From assembly GCA_903858165.1 (NCBI GenBank), contig CAIOHZ010000210.1, forward strand, positions 1-58,320: 58,320 bases of DNA. Reading direction: 5' to 3'. Below the pieces are notes generated by a model. That model worked only from the letters and a program-made list of their open reading frames with translations. It was not told where the DNA came from and did not search any database. The DNA comes from an uncultured Pseudomonadota bacterium. GTDB lineage: Bacteria > Pseudomonadota > Gammaproteobacteria > Steroidobacterales > Steroidobacteraceae. This document shows, piece after piece, positions 41,791-52,509 of the stretch (position 1 is the stretch's first letter; each line of letters opens with the position of its first letter). Made by a program: the position numbers and the translations under genes.

Positions 41791-42921
41791 TTAGCTGCGC
41801 GCCGCCGCAATCTCCGCGCCTTCGCGCAAGGCACGCAGCTTCATCCATGTCACCTTCGGGTCAATCTTGCCGTAGCCGGCAAACGTGCCGAAGCCGCAGT
41901 CCGTGCTCGCCATGACGCGATCGTTACCGACAATGGCCGTGAAGCGTTCGATACGCTGCGCGATGAGTTCCGGGTGCTCCACGTAGTTGGAACAAGTATC
42001 GATGAGGCCCGGGGCCAAGATGCGGTCGTCACCCACGCCCGCGTCGCGCCACACCTTCCACTCGTGTTCATGGCAAGGGTTGGCAGCTTCAAACAGCAGC
42101 GTGCTCGGACGCGCCTTCAGCAGCGTACCGATGATCTTCTCAAGCGGAATATCGTGGTTGTGGGGCCCTTCGTAGTTGCCCCAGCAAATATGCATGCGCA
42201 GACGCTTCGGGTCGATGTTGGCCGTGGCGGCGTTCAAGGCCTCCACGTTCTGTTCGATTCGGCGCAGAAACGCTGGTTCATCCAGGTCTTGATAGCCCGT
42301 GTGGCGTGACATGGCGAGGTCCGGACAATCCAGCTGCAGGTCAAAGCCCGCCGCCACGATGGCTTCGTATTCCGGGCGCATGGCATTGACGAGGTCCGCC
42401 AAGTACGTCTCATGCGAAGGATAAAAAGCGTTTGGCTGGAAAGCCGTAATAAGGCCCGGCGAGGCGGCGTTCATGAAGCCACGCACGCCACCGCCGTTAC
42501 GCTGCATGGCGAGCGTGAAGCGACGGATGTCGTCTTCGAGGGGCTGCATGTTCTTGATGCGCACCTCGCCGATACAGGAAGCGCGCGTGAACTCCTGCTC
42601 GCCCATCAGCGCAGTCATCTTCTGGCGGAACTCCGGCAGCGGCGCCAAGTCCAGCGCGGGCTTGCGGGGGCTGTGCCCACCGAAGCCCGTCAGCCGTTCG
42701 ATGATGTAGGTGGAATAGCCCACCTTGCCGAGTTCACCGTCGCTGACCACGGAAACGCCAGCAGCCACCTGCTGACGCACAGCCTCGTCTACAGCGCCCT
42801 GCACCACGCGGTCGAACTCGGCAGCGTCGTACGCTTCGCCCTTGTCGCGTGCCAGCAGCAAGGGAGTGAGAGCGGAGCCGCGCGGCAGACTGCCAACGTG
42901 GGTGGTGGAAATCTGCGTCAT
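41791..42921 (-). CDS. Cobalamin-independent methionine synthase II-like zinc thiol methyltransferase
   Basis: A 376-residue protein corresponding only to the C-terminal catalytic half of MetE. The zinc ligands of that family are visible: His244-x-Cys246 (MHICWGNYEG), Glu278 (LLFEAAN) and Cys342 (STDCGFGTF). The N-terminal THVGSLPRG block is also present. It should activate a thiol as methyl or alkyl acceptor, but lacking the MetE N-terminal half it need not make methionine. Related single-domain proteins act in alkyl-thiol (e.g. coenzyme M) and corrinoid or thioether metabolism. The start at 42921 matches the family; the frame continues to 43083 into the upstream gene. It lies 49 bases after an aldehyde dehydrogenase gene. 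Confidence 0.85.
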   Translation of the reverse strand: MTQISTTHVGSLPRGSALTPLLLARDKGEAYDAAEFDRVVQGAVDEAVRQQVAAGVSVVSDGELGKVGYSTYIIERLTGFGGHSPRKPALDLAPLPEFRQKMTALMGEQEFTRASCIGEVRIKNMQPLEDDIRRFTLAMQRNGGGVRGFMNAASPGLITAFQPNAFYPSHETYLADLVNAMRPEYEAIVAAGFDLQLDCPDLAMSRHTGYQDLDEPAFLRRIEQNVEALNAATANIDPKRLRMHICWGNYEGPHNHDIPLEKIIGTLLKARPSTLLFEAANPCHEHEWKVWRDAGVGDDRILAPGLIDTCSNYVEHPELIAQRIERFTAIVGNDRVMASTDCGFGTFAGYGKIDPKVTWMKLRALREGAEIAAARS

Positions 42922-42970
42922 CGTGCGGCTCCGGTCAGTAGAAGGAAACAGGCAACGGAATTGCTTTGCA

Positions 42971-44380
42971 TCAACCCAGTGCGGCGTTGACGACGCGCGC
43001 CTGGGTGTACTCCAGCAAGCCGGCCTCGCCGAGTTCTGCACCGAGGCCCGACTGCTTCGCGCCACGGAAGGGAATGGCGGCATCGATGGCCAGGTGCTGA
43101 TTCACCCAAATGGTGCCGCTGTCCACCTGCGCCGCAATCTCCATGGCGCGGTTCACGTCCTTGCCCCAAACGGTGCCGGCCAAACCGAACTCCGACTGGT
43201 TGACGGTAGCCACCACCTCGTTGACGTCCGTGTAGGACAGCACGGGCAGGATGGGGCCGAACTGCTCTTCCGCCACGATGCGCGAAGTCTCGGGGATGTC
43301 GCGCACGATGGTCGGGCGGATGAAATAGCCCGGGCGGTTCAGCGTGGTGCCGCCGGCAATGATGTTGCCGTTGGCCCGAGCGTCCGCCAGGAACTCCTTC
43401 AGCTTCTCGTACTGCATCTTGTTCTGCACGGGGCCAATCTGGGTGCCCGGCTTGTCGCCGTCATCCACCACGGCGGCATCGGCCAAGCGGGCGAGTTCAC
43501 CGCATACCCCGTCGTACAGCGAAGCCGGAATGTAGGCGCGCTTAACGGCGACGCAAATCTGCCCGGCGTTCAAGGTGGCGCCGAAGAACAGCTTGCCAGC
43601 CACTTCGATGGGATCCACGTCGTCCAGCACGATGGCGGCGTCGTTGCCGCCGAGTTCCAGCGTCACGCGCTTCACGGTGTCGGAGGCGCTCTTCATCACC
43701 TTGCGGCCGGTGGCGGTGGAACCGGTGAAGGCCACCTTGGCCACATCCGGGTGCGCGGTGAGCACGCCGCCTAGGTCGTTGCGGTCACACACCACGTTGA
43801 ATACGCCCGGGGGCAGGATTTCATTCGCAATGGTGGCGAACAGCAGCGTGGTGAGCGGCGTGGTCGGTGCCGGCTTCGACACCATGGTATTGCCCGCGAG
43901 CAGACAAGGACCCAGCTTGTTCATCAACAGGATGAGCGGGAAGTTCCACGGCGTGATGGACGCGACGACACCGAGCGGCGCGCGGTATTCCACAACGCGG
44001 TTTTCCGGGGTCTCACGGAGTACCTTCGGCTCGAGCTTCATGTCCACGAAGGCCTTCAGCGTGAACACCGAACCGATAACTTCGAAGGCTGCCTGGTCGA
44101 GCGGCTTGCCCTGTTCTGCCGTCAGCAGCGCGGCGAACTCGTCCTGACGCGCCATGAGCGCGTTGGCCAACTGGTCCACGAACTGGCCACGTTCGGCCAC
44201 GGTACGACGCGACCAAGCCGGAAAGGCCGCCTTGGCAGCCGCTACGGCGGCATTCACCTGCGCTACATCGGCGATGGGGCAAGCCGCCACCACTTTTTCG
44301 GTGGCCGGGTTGATGACATCCGCCGTGCCGCCGGCACCGTCCACGAGTTCACCATTGATGAGGAGTTTATAGGCAGACAT
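42971..44380 (-). CDS. NAD(P)+-dependent aldehyde dehydrogenase
   Basis: A 469-residue aldehyde dehydrogenase with ITPWNFPLILLMNKLGPCL, Glu242 (LELGGN) and Cys276 (NAGQICVAVKR). It resembles the broad-specificity group of the vanillin/benzaldehyde/succinate-semialdehyde type, and the substrate is unclear. It is preceded by a 133-base gap with a TetR-type palindrome and followed by the MetE-like gene; an SDR gene lies upstream in the same direction. SDR plus ALDH would oxidise an alcohol to an acid. Confidence 0.93.
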   Translation of the reverse strand: MSAYKLLINGELVDGAGGTADVINPATEKVVAACPIADVAQVNAAVAAAKAAFPAWSRRTVAERGQFVDQLANALMARQDEFAALLTAEQGKPLDQAAFEVIGSVFTLKAFVDMKLEPKVLRETPENRVVEYRAPLGVVASITPWNFPLILLMNKLGPCLLAGNTMVSKPAPTTPLTTLLFATIANEILPPGVFNVVCDRNDLGGVLTAHPDVAKVAFTGSTATGRKVMKSASDTVKRVTLELGGNDAAIVLDDVDPIEVAGKLFFGATLNAGQICVAVKRAYIPASLYDGVCGELARLADAAVVDDGDKPGTQIGPVQNKMQYEKLKEFLADARANGNIIAGGTTLNRPGYFIRPTIVRDIPETSRIVAEEQFGPILPVLSYTDVNEVVATVNQSEFGLAGTVWGKDVNRAMEIAAQVDSGTIWVNQHLAIDAAIPFRGAKQSGLGAELGEAGLLEYTQARVVNAALG

Positions 44381-44419
44381 GACAGGCTCCAGGCAAGAGA
44401 ATGAAACAGAACTGAATGA

Positions 44420-44431
44420 TAACGTTCGTTA
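44420..44431. promoter_or_regulatory. Palindrome in the aldehyde dehydrogenase promoter region
   Basis: TAACG-TT-CGTTA, a 5-bp dyad resembling TetR-family half-sites (AACG/CGTT), about 40 bases upstream of the ALDH ATG. No TetR-family gene is in the window. Confidence 0.35.
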
Positions 44432-44513
44432 CTGATAATACAAGCAGCTTGCCGGTTGATTGTCGGAACGGCACTTGCGCAGGACCGCCCAGCCAAGACA
44501 TTCGCCGCCAGCG

Positions 44514-45266
44514 CTAGTGCGCCGTCTGGCCGCCGTCGATAATGAACAGCGACCCGTTGATGAAGCTGGCGGCATCCGAACACAGGTGCAGTACGGTACC
44601 GGCCACCTCCTCCGGCTGCCCGGCGCGCCCACTGATGTTCTGGGCGAAGAACGCCGCTTTGAACTCCTCGCTGTCCGCCCAAGCTTGTGTCATGGGGGTG
44701 ACAATGAACCCGGGCCCGATGGCGTTCACGCGAATGCCGCGCTGGGCGTATTCGATGGCCGCAGCCTTCGTGAGCCCCACCACGCCGTGCTTGGCCGCCA
44801 CATAGGAGGCCATGTTCGGATCTGCGACGACGCCAGCCACGGAAGCTGTGTTCACGATGGCGCCGCCACCATTGACGAGGAAATGGCGAATCTGCGCTTG
44901 CATGCAGAAAAACACGCCCTTCAGGTCCACGGCCAGAATGCGCTCGACATCCTCGGCCGGCATTTCATGCATGGGCATGGGGGGCGGCAGCACGCCCGCA
45001 TTGTTGAAAGCCGCGTGCAAGCCACCGAAGTGACGGACACAGGCATCGACAAGGCGCGTGCCATCCTCAGGACGACTGACATCCGCCATCTCCCAAACGG
45101 CTTTCCCACCATCCGCCACAATGAGGGCCACCGTATCGGCAGCACGGCCATCTATGTCGCCAATGACCACGTTGGCGCCTTCCAGCGCGAACGCCCGCGC
45201 GGTAGCCCGGCCAATACCGGTGGCGCCACCGGTCACCAACACTGTCTTTCCAGAGAAGCGGTTCAT
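44514..45266 (-). CDS. Short-chain dehydrogenase/reductase (SDR)
   Basis: A 250-residue classical SDR. The cofactor loop is TGGATGIG (12-19), NNAG is at 88-91, and the catalytic residues are Ser142, Tyr155 and Lys159 (SYVAAKHG). The acidic Asp37 after the second strand (IGDID) favours NAD(H). The C-terminus (FINGSLFIIDGGQTAH) is typical. The ATG at 45266 matches the family; the frame runs further upstream without similarity. The substrate is unknown; it is probably linked to the downstream ALDH. Confidence 0.92.
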   Translation of the reverse strand: MNRFSGKTVLVTGGATGIGRATARAFALEGANVVIGDIDGRAADTVALIVADGGKAVWEMADVSRPEDGTRLVDACVRHFGGLHAAFNNAGVLPPPMPMHEMPAEDVERILAVDLKGVFFCMQAQIRHFLVNGGGAIVNTASVAGVVADPNMASYVAAKHGVVGLTKAAAIEYAQRGIRVNAIGPGFIVTPMTQAWADSEEFKAAFFAQNISGRAGQPEEVAGTVLHLCSDAASFINGSLFIIDGGQTAH

Positions 45267-45395
45267 GCGAGCCCCCAAACAATGGTCGGGGACTCCGTGC
45301 CCCGTACCCAACATGCTAGGCGGGCGGACATTGACCCGCACGGACAAATACGCAAAACGCTTGTACTAACCCGCGCCACTGCCTCGCCGTCGCCG

Positions 45396-46310
45396 TTATG
45401 CCCGTTTGACCGACTTGGCAGGCCAAGCGGCCAGCCCAACGCCGGCCAGTACCAAGGCAGCCCCGGGGTAGAAAGCCGCTGCAGGCACCTCCCCGAGCAA
45501 ACCCCAAGCCAGCAAGCCGGCAATGACCGGCTCGCCGAGAATGGTGAGGCTCACGACGGCTGGCGGCACCGACCGAACCGAATAGTTGAAACCGCCGTGG
45601 CCAATACATTGCGACACAATGGCCACGCCGACCAACGCGCCCCAAGAGTTAGAGGAAATTTGCCCGACCTGCCACGCCGCCGACGTCCCGGTGAAAAGCA
45701 CCAGCATCCAAGCCACCACAGCCGCTACGGCATACGAGTGGGCAACGAATTGGCCAAAGCGCATGACGCGCTGGGCTGCCTCGGCCACCAGCAGATAGAG
45801 CGCCATGAACACCGCGCTCGCCACGGCCAGCAGGTTCCCCAGACTGACGCCTGCTGAAACTTCGCCGCCGACCAAAACGACGATACCGGCGGCAGCCAGC
45901 AGCAAGGCCGCCCATTGCCGCGGCTGCGGCCGGCGCCTAAGAACCGCCCAGCCAACCAGCAGTACCCACACGGGAGTGGAGTCCGCCAGCAGCGTACTTT
46001 CCGCCACCGTGGTGAGCCCGAGCGAAGTAATCCACGTGGCGAAGTGCAGCGCCAACAGCAAGCCGCAAGCAGTGGCCTGCCAGCGTGCCCGCAGGACATC
46101 GCGAGTGAGGTAAGACTCGGCCACCGGCGCCGGATGAAACCGCTGCCACACGGCCCGCGCGCCCCAGACGATGAGCGTGGCAAGCGTTACCCGCCAAGCG
46201 GTGACTGCCAACGCGGGCATGGCAGCCCAACGGGCGAACAGGCCGCCGAAGGAAACCGACAGCAGCGCAACGGCGAGGACCAGTCCCGGCGGCGGCGTGC
46301 CTGGCTGCAT
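45396..46310 (-). CDS. EamA/DMT-family transporter
   Basis: A 304-residue membrane protein with about ten hydrophobic segments arranged as two EamA repeats (LSVSFGGLFARWAAMPAL..., LTILGEPVIAGLLAWGLLGE). This is the usual size for RhaT/YdcZ-like metabolite exporters. It starts seven bases after the class I DAHP synthase stop, so it is in the same transcript. A role in aromatic metabolite or amino-acid export is a context guess only. Confidence 0.88.
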   Translation of the reverse strand: MQPGTPPPGLVLAVALLSVSFGGLFARWAAMPALAVTAWRVTLATLIVWGARAVWQRFHPAPVAESYLTRDVLRARWQATACGLLLALHFATWITSLGLTTVAESTLLADSTPVWVLLVGWAVLRRRPQPRQWAALLLAAAGIVVLVGGEVSAGVSLGNLLAVASAVFMALYLLVAEAAQRVMRFGQFVAHSYAVAAVVAWMLVLFTGTSAAWQVGQISSNSWGALVGVAIVSQCIGHGGFNYSVRSVPPAVVSLTILGEPVIAGLLAWGLLGEVPAAAFYPGAALVLAGVGLAAWPAKSVKRA

Positions 46311-46317
46311 GCGAGCG

Positions 46318-47394
46318 TTAGCCGCGCGGCATGCGCACTGCCATCGCTGGGCGCAGCCGTTCGTCGAGCGAAACCAGCAAGCCTTCGGTGGTCGGCCAGT
46401 CGATGCAGGCGTCGGTCACAGACACGCCGTACTTCAGCTGCGACAAGTCTGCCGGGATAGGCTGGCTGCCCCAGTGCAAGTGGCTTTCCAGCATGAGCCC
46501 GACAATGGAGCGGTTCCCCTCCACCACTTGATTCACGCAGTTCTCTGCCACCAACGGCTGCAGACCAGGGTCCTTGTTCGAGTTGCCATGGCTGCAGTCA
46601 ACGACAATGTTGGCTGGCAGACCCGCCTTGCGCAGTTCCTGCTCTGACAGGGCAATGTTCACCGAGTCGTAGTTGGTACGCCCACCGCCGCCGCGCAGCA
46701 CGAGGTGGCCGTGGGCGTTGCCGCGAGTGCGCATCACGGCGCTCTGGCCGCCCTCGGTGATACCGAGGAAGTGGTGCGGGCTACGCGCACTTTGCAGCGC
46801 ATTGATGGCCACCGACAGCGAACCGTCCGTGCCATTCTTGAACCCCACGGGCGTGGACAGGCCACTGGCCATCTCGCGGTGCGTCTGGCTTTCGGTGGTG
46901 CGGGCGCCGATGGCAGTCCACGTCACGAGATCGCCAAGATACTGCGGCATGATCGGATCCAGCGCCTCGGTGGCTGCCGGCAGGTCGTTTTCGGCGAGCC
47001 ACAGCAGCAGTTCGCGCGCCTTGGCGATGCCCTTCTCGATGTGGAAGGAATCGTCCATGTCGGGGTCGTTGATGAGGCCCTTCCAACCCACCGTGGTGCG
47101 CGGCTTCTCGAAGTACACGCGCATGATGATGAACAGCGAATCCTTAACACGCGCGGCCAGTTCCTGCAGGCGCAGCGCATACTCCTTGGCTGCACCGATG
47201 TCATGGATGGAACACGGGCCCACCACCACGAATAGGCGTGGGTCGCGGCCTTCCAAAATGGCACGCACGGTTTCGCGTGAACGATAAACAAATTCTTCGA
47301 TGCCTGCAGGCTGCGGGAGTTGCAGCTTGATCTCGGCGGGCGTGGGCAGCACATCGGCGGCAAGAACATTCGTATCGACAAGACGGGTGGACAT
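46318..47394 (-). CDS. Class I 3-deoxy-7-phosphoheptulonate synthase (AroF/G/H type)
   Basis: A 358-residue E. coli-type DAHP synthase. Visible blocks are FVVVGPCSIHD (54-64), MRVYFEKPRTTVGWKGLIND, ARTTESQTHREMASGL, GFKNGTDG and VDCSHGNSNKD. The N-terminal extension that carries the allosteric amino-acid site is present. Which aromatic amino acid inhibits it cannot be assigned by eye. It is the second DAHP synthase in the window, unrelated in sequence to the class II enzyme at 18650-20008. A DMT transporter follows. Confidence 0.95.
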   Translation of the reverse strand: MSTRLVDTNVLAADVLPTPAEIKLQLPQPAGIEEFVYRSRETVRAILEGRDPRLFVVVGPCSIHDIGAAKEYALRLQELAARVKDSLFIIMRVYFEKPRTTVGWKGLINDPDMDDSFHIEKGIAKARELLLWLAENDLPAATEALDPIMPQYLGDLVTWTAIGARTTESQTHREMASGLSTPVGFKNGTDGSLSVAINALQSARSPHHFLGITEGGQSAVMRTRGNAHGHLVLRGGGGRTNYDSVNIALSEQELRKAGLPANIVVDCSHGNSNKDPGLQPLVAENCVNQVVEGNRSIVGLMLESHLHWGSQPIPADLSQLKYGVSVTDACIDWPTTEGLLVSLDERLRPAMAVRMPRG

Positions 47395-47457
47395 CGGCGA
47401 GCCTTCAGCAGCGTTTTATGAACCAAACGCGCGAAGTATACCCGCCCGGCAGTGCCT

Positions 47458-48222
47458 TCAGCCGAACACCCAATCCGGCACACCCTGCCAACCGCGGGTG
47501 AGTTCCTTGTCGAGCACTTTCCAGTCCGGTTCGTGCTGACCCACCGTGGCCCAGAAGCGGTCCGAATGGTCCATGTGGCGGGTATGCGAAAGCTCGTGGA
47601 TGAACAGGTAGCGCACCACCGCCGGTTGCTGAAACAGCAGGCAGACATTCAGGCTGATGGTGCCCGAACGCGAACAACTGCCCCAGCGGGTGCGTTGGCG
47701 ACGGATCTGCGCACGGGAATAGGCAAAACCTTGGTGAATGGCCACCTCGGCCAACCATGGCACCAGTCGTCGCTTACCGGCTTCCAGCAACCAGTTATGC
47801 AGCACGGGAGTGGCAGTTTTCCAATCGAGCGGGCCGCGGTAGTGCAGACCACCTTCCCCCTCGATGATGGCCGGTCTCCCGGTGGCCGCCGACCAATGCA
47901 GCTGCAGTCTTTCTGCTGTGGCGCGCAGATCGATGTGTTCGGGCAGCTTGCGTGCCGCAGGCAAGCGCGCCCGAAATTCTTCTACCTTCGCATCGATCCA
48001 GCGCCGATGGCGCGCCACAAAGGCCTCGATGGCCTTTGGACTGGTACGCGGAGGAACCACTATCTCCACGCGTCCGCCCGGGTACACGCGAACCGTCAGG
48101 CGACGAGTCCGCCCGCTCACTTTCACTTCCCAGGTGGGCTCGGTCGGCTGCACGTCGAACAGCGACAGCTGATCGCTCCGTTCAGGAACGGGGCTGGCAG
48201 GCAGACCATGGCGAGGCTTCAT
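47458..48222 (-). CDS. YgjP/DUF45-type zinc metallopeptidase
   Basis: A 254-residue protein. HELSHTRHMDHS starts at 209 (His209, Glu210, His213, probably third ligand His219), and RWGSCSRSGTISLN at 179-192 is the hallmark of the SprT-like/YgjP group. There is no signal peptide, so it is cytoplasmic. Its biological substrate is unknown. It lies eleven bases downstream of fadH in the same direction. Confidence 0.9.
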   Translation of the reverse strand: MKPRHGLPASPVPERSDQLSLFDVQPTEPTWEVKVSGRTRRLTVRVYPGGRVEIVVPPRTSPKAIEAFVARHRRWIDAKVEEFRARLPAARKLPEHIDLRATAERLQLHWSAATGRPAIIEGEGGLHYRGPLDWKTATPVLHNWLLEAGKRRLVPWLAEVAIHQGFAYSRAQIRRQRTRWGSCSRSGTISLNVCLLFQQPAVVRYLFIHELSHTRHMDHSDRFWATVGQHEPDWKVLDKELTRGWQGVPDWVFG

Positions 48223-48233
48223 GGCAGAGTAGT

Positions 48234-50315
<2,082 letters not shown>

Positions 50316-50323
50316 CTACGCAG

Positions 50324-51163
50324 ATGCAACCTTCCATGAATGTCGGACCAGCCGCGGCTGCTGCGTCTCCGCAGACCGAGAATTTCGCCTTGCCTCCCTC
50401 CGCAGCGACGCCGAGTGTGCTACTTGAGGCCACCGGCCTCGTCAAGCACTACCCGAAAGTGAAGGCCGTGGACGGCGTCAGCCTGCAGCTCTACGCCGGC
50501 ACTTGCCTTGGCCTGCTCGGCCCGAACGGGGCCGGCAAGAGCACCACCATCGAGATGCTGGAGGGCAGCCTGCCCCCCACCGCTGGCACCATTCGCTATC
50601 GCGGCGAGCCACTGGGCGACCGTTTCCGGCAAGAGTCCGGGATTCAGTTCCAGAAGACTGCGCTACAAGAATTTCTGACGGTGCGGGAAACCGTGGAACT
50701 GTTCCACGGACTGTATGACCACACGCTACCCATCGACGAAGTACTGCGCCTGTGTGCCCTCGAGGAACTTGAAGGGCGCGACAACAAAAAACTCTCGGGC
50801 GGGCAGTTACAGCGGTTGCTACTGGCGGTAGCACTGGTGAATGACCCCAACGTGCTATTCCTCGACGAGCCCACCACGGGCTTGGACCCGCAGGCACGCC
50901 GTGCCTTCTGGGAATTGGTACAGGGCATCAAGGCACGCGGCACGACGGTACTCCTGACGACCCACTACATGGACGAGGCCTACGTGCTCTGCGACCGCAT
51001 CATCATCATGGACCACGGCAAGTTCATTGCCGAAGGCACGCCGCGCGGCCTCATCGAGGAGCACTTCGGCGAAGGCGCTGCTGAACGTCCGGGCCCCGAG
51101 GGGCGTCCGCATAACCTCGAAGACTTATTCTTGAAACTCACCGGCCGGGACCTGCGCACGTGA
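50324..51163 (+). CDS. ABC-2 type transporter ATP-binding protein
   Basis: A 279-residue ATPase with Walker A GPNGAGKST (66-74), signature LSGGQ (157-161), Walker B VLFLDEP with Glu (177-183), and switch His (LTTHYMDEA). It belongs to the DrrA/CcmA-like export group. The ATG at 50324 is preferred over a GTG at 50309; a third ATG lies at 50336 and none has a strong ribosome site. It overlaps the permease start by four bases. The substrate is unknown. Confidence 0.93.
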   Translation: MQPSMNVGPAAAAASPQTENFALPPSAATPSVLLEATGLVKHYPKVKAVDGVSLQLYAGTCLGLLGPNGAGKSTTIEMLEGSLPPTAGTIRYRGEPLGDRFRQESGIQFQKTALQEFLTVRETVELFHGLYDHTLPIDEVLRLCALEELEGRDNKKLSGGQLQRLLLAVALVNDPNVLFLDEPTTGLDPQARRAFWELVQGIKARGTTVLLTTHYMDEAYVLCDRIIIMDHGKFIAEGTPRGLIEEHFGEGAAERPGPEGRPHNLEDLFLKLTGRDLRT

Positions 51164-52269
51164 ACCGTAATACCCGCCGCTTCGCTCCCCTGCGCCGCCT
51201 GCTGGCCCTGCTCCACGCCCGCAATCTGGAATTCGTCCGCGACCGCCGCACGCTCGGCTGGAACCTGCTGATGCCGTTCGGCATCGTGTTTGCTTTCGCC
51301 TTCATCTTCTCTGGTCCGGAAAAACCGCTGTTCAAGGTTGGCATATTGACGCCGCAAGGCGTCACGCTGGCCCAAGCAAAAGCCGCGAACCTGCACCCCT
51401 TGCTCGGTACACGGTTCGTGGATTTCTACACACCGGACAACGCCGACGCAGCGGTACGCAAACTCTCCAGACACCAAGTAGACCTGTTGCTGGACCTGCG
51501 TTCCATGGCGCCCGACAAGTCGGCGTCGACAGCAACGGCCACCGCTATCGCTCGCGAGCCCGCGCACTATTGGGTGAACCCGGATTCGCCCAAGGGTTAC
51601 ATCACCGAACAGCTCCTGCGCCTAAACGACCGCTCTGCTGTGCGCAACACGGTGAGCGGCAAAGCCATCAGCTACGTGGATTGGGTGCTCCCGGGAATAC
51701 TGGGCCTGAACCTCATGTTCAGTAGCGTGTTCGGCGCTGGCTACGTCATCGTTCGTTACCGCAAAAGTGGCTACCTGCGCCGCTTGCGTGCCACGCCGCT
51801 GACCGCCTTCGAGTTCCTGTCCGCTCAGGTGCTATCGCGCTTGCTGCTGGTCATGACCATCGCCACGCTGGTCTTCGTCCCACTGACGTGGATAGTCGGC
51901 CTGCATGTGGCGGGCAGCGGCTTGCTGCTGTTCTTGCTGGCTTCGCTCGGGGCGCTCAGCCTCATCTCGCTGGGGCTCGTCGTAGCCGCCTACGTCAGCA
52001 GTGAAGAACTCGCCGGGGGGCTGCTGAACCTCTGTACCTGGCCCATGATGCTGCTCTCGGGCGTTTGGTATTCGCTCGAGGGCTCCAGCGCTTGGCTGCA
52101 GCGAATAGCGCAGGCCCTGCCGCTCACCCACCTGCTCGATGGCGCCCGCGCCATCATGATTGACGGCGCCGGCATTGCCGAGGTGTGGCCGCATATGGCC
52201 ATTCTGGCGGGCATGGTGCTGGTATTCCTCGTCATCAGCGCCGCCGGGTTCAAGTGGCGGGTGGAATAG
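51160..52269 (+). CDS. ABC-2 type transporter permease
   Basis: A 369-residue membrane protein with one N-terminal TM segment (about 35-50), a large extracytoplasmic loop (about 55-185), and five C-terminal TM segments with the ABC-2 layout. It uses a GTG start overlapping the ATPase stop. With the ATPase it should form a dimeric exporter of a lipid, drug or polysaccharide-like substrate. No resistance or biosynthetic gene is adjacent. Confidence 0.92.
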   Translation: MNRNTRRFAPLRRLLALLHARNLEFVRDRRTLGWNLLMPFGIVFAFAFIFSGPEKPLFKVGILTPQGVTLAQAKAANLHPLLGTRFVDFYTPDNADAAVRKLSRHQVDLLLDLRSMAPDKSASTATATAIAREPAHYWVNPDSPKGYITEQLLRLNDRSAVRNTVSGKAISYVDWVLPGILGLNLMFSSVFGAGYVIVRYRKSGYLRRLRATPLTAFEFLSAQVLSRLLLVMTIATLVFVPLTWIVGLHVAGSGLLLFLLASLGALSLISLGLVVAAYVSSEELAGGLLNLCTWPMMLLSGVWYSLEGSSAWLQRIAQALPLTHLLDGARAIMIDGAGIAEVWPHMAILAGMVLVFLVISAAGFKWRVE

Positions 52270-52365
52270 CCTCTTGGGGCCGCTTGGACAGGCCAGGAAC
52301 GCCCGTTTTCCGGCATGAGAAGGCCGGCTTCAACCGACAGCGAACCGGAACCGACTGGGCGCGCT

Positions 52366-52393
52366 GGACAAACCACCGAGTGCCCCTACAATC
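52366..52393 (+). promoter_or_regulatory. Sigma-70-type promoter of the aldehyde dehydrogenase gene
   Basis: TGGACA (52366-52371), a 16-base spacer and TACAAT (52388-52393); each hexamer has one mismatch to consensus. It predicts a leader of about 110 bases. Confidence 0.55.
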
Positions 52394-52468
52394 GGCCCTG
52401 CAAATGGCCCAGCAAGGGGCAATGAGTCGGGTTTCCTTACTCTTGGCCCTGCCCCCTTTTCCCTACAG

Positions 52469-52487
52469 CGCGCCCTAAACGGGCGCG
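52469..52487 (+). promoter_or_regulatory. Leader hairpin of the aldehyde dehydrogenase mRNA
   Basis: CGCGCCC-TAAAC-GGGCGCG, a 7-bp GC stem ending about ten bases before the GAGGA ribosome site. It could affect mRNA stability or translation. No U-run follows, so it is unlikely to be a terminator. Confidence 0.35.
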
Positions 52488-52509
52488 TCTCCCACGCGAG
52501 GACACGCGC

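Noticed and set aside
42842-43774. A 310-codon open frame antisense to the MetE-like and ALDH genes
   Set aside because: It overlaps two well-supported genes and contains only Gly/His/Val-rich shadow sequence.
44460-45857. A 465-codon open frame running antisense through the SDR and DMT transporter genes
   Set aside because: It crosses two unrelated real genes and the gap between them; its sequence is Arg/His/Gln-rich without motifs.
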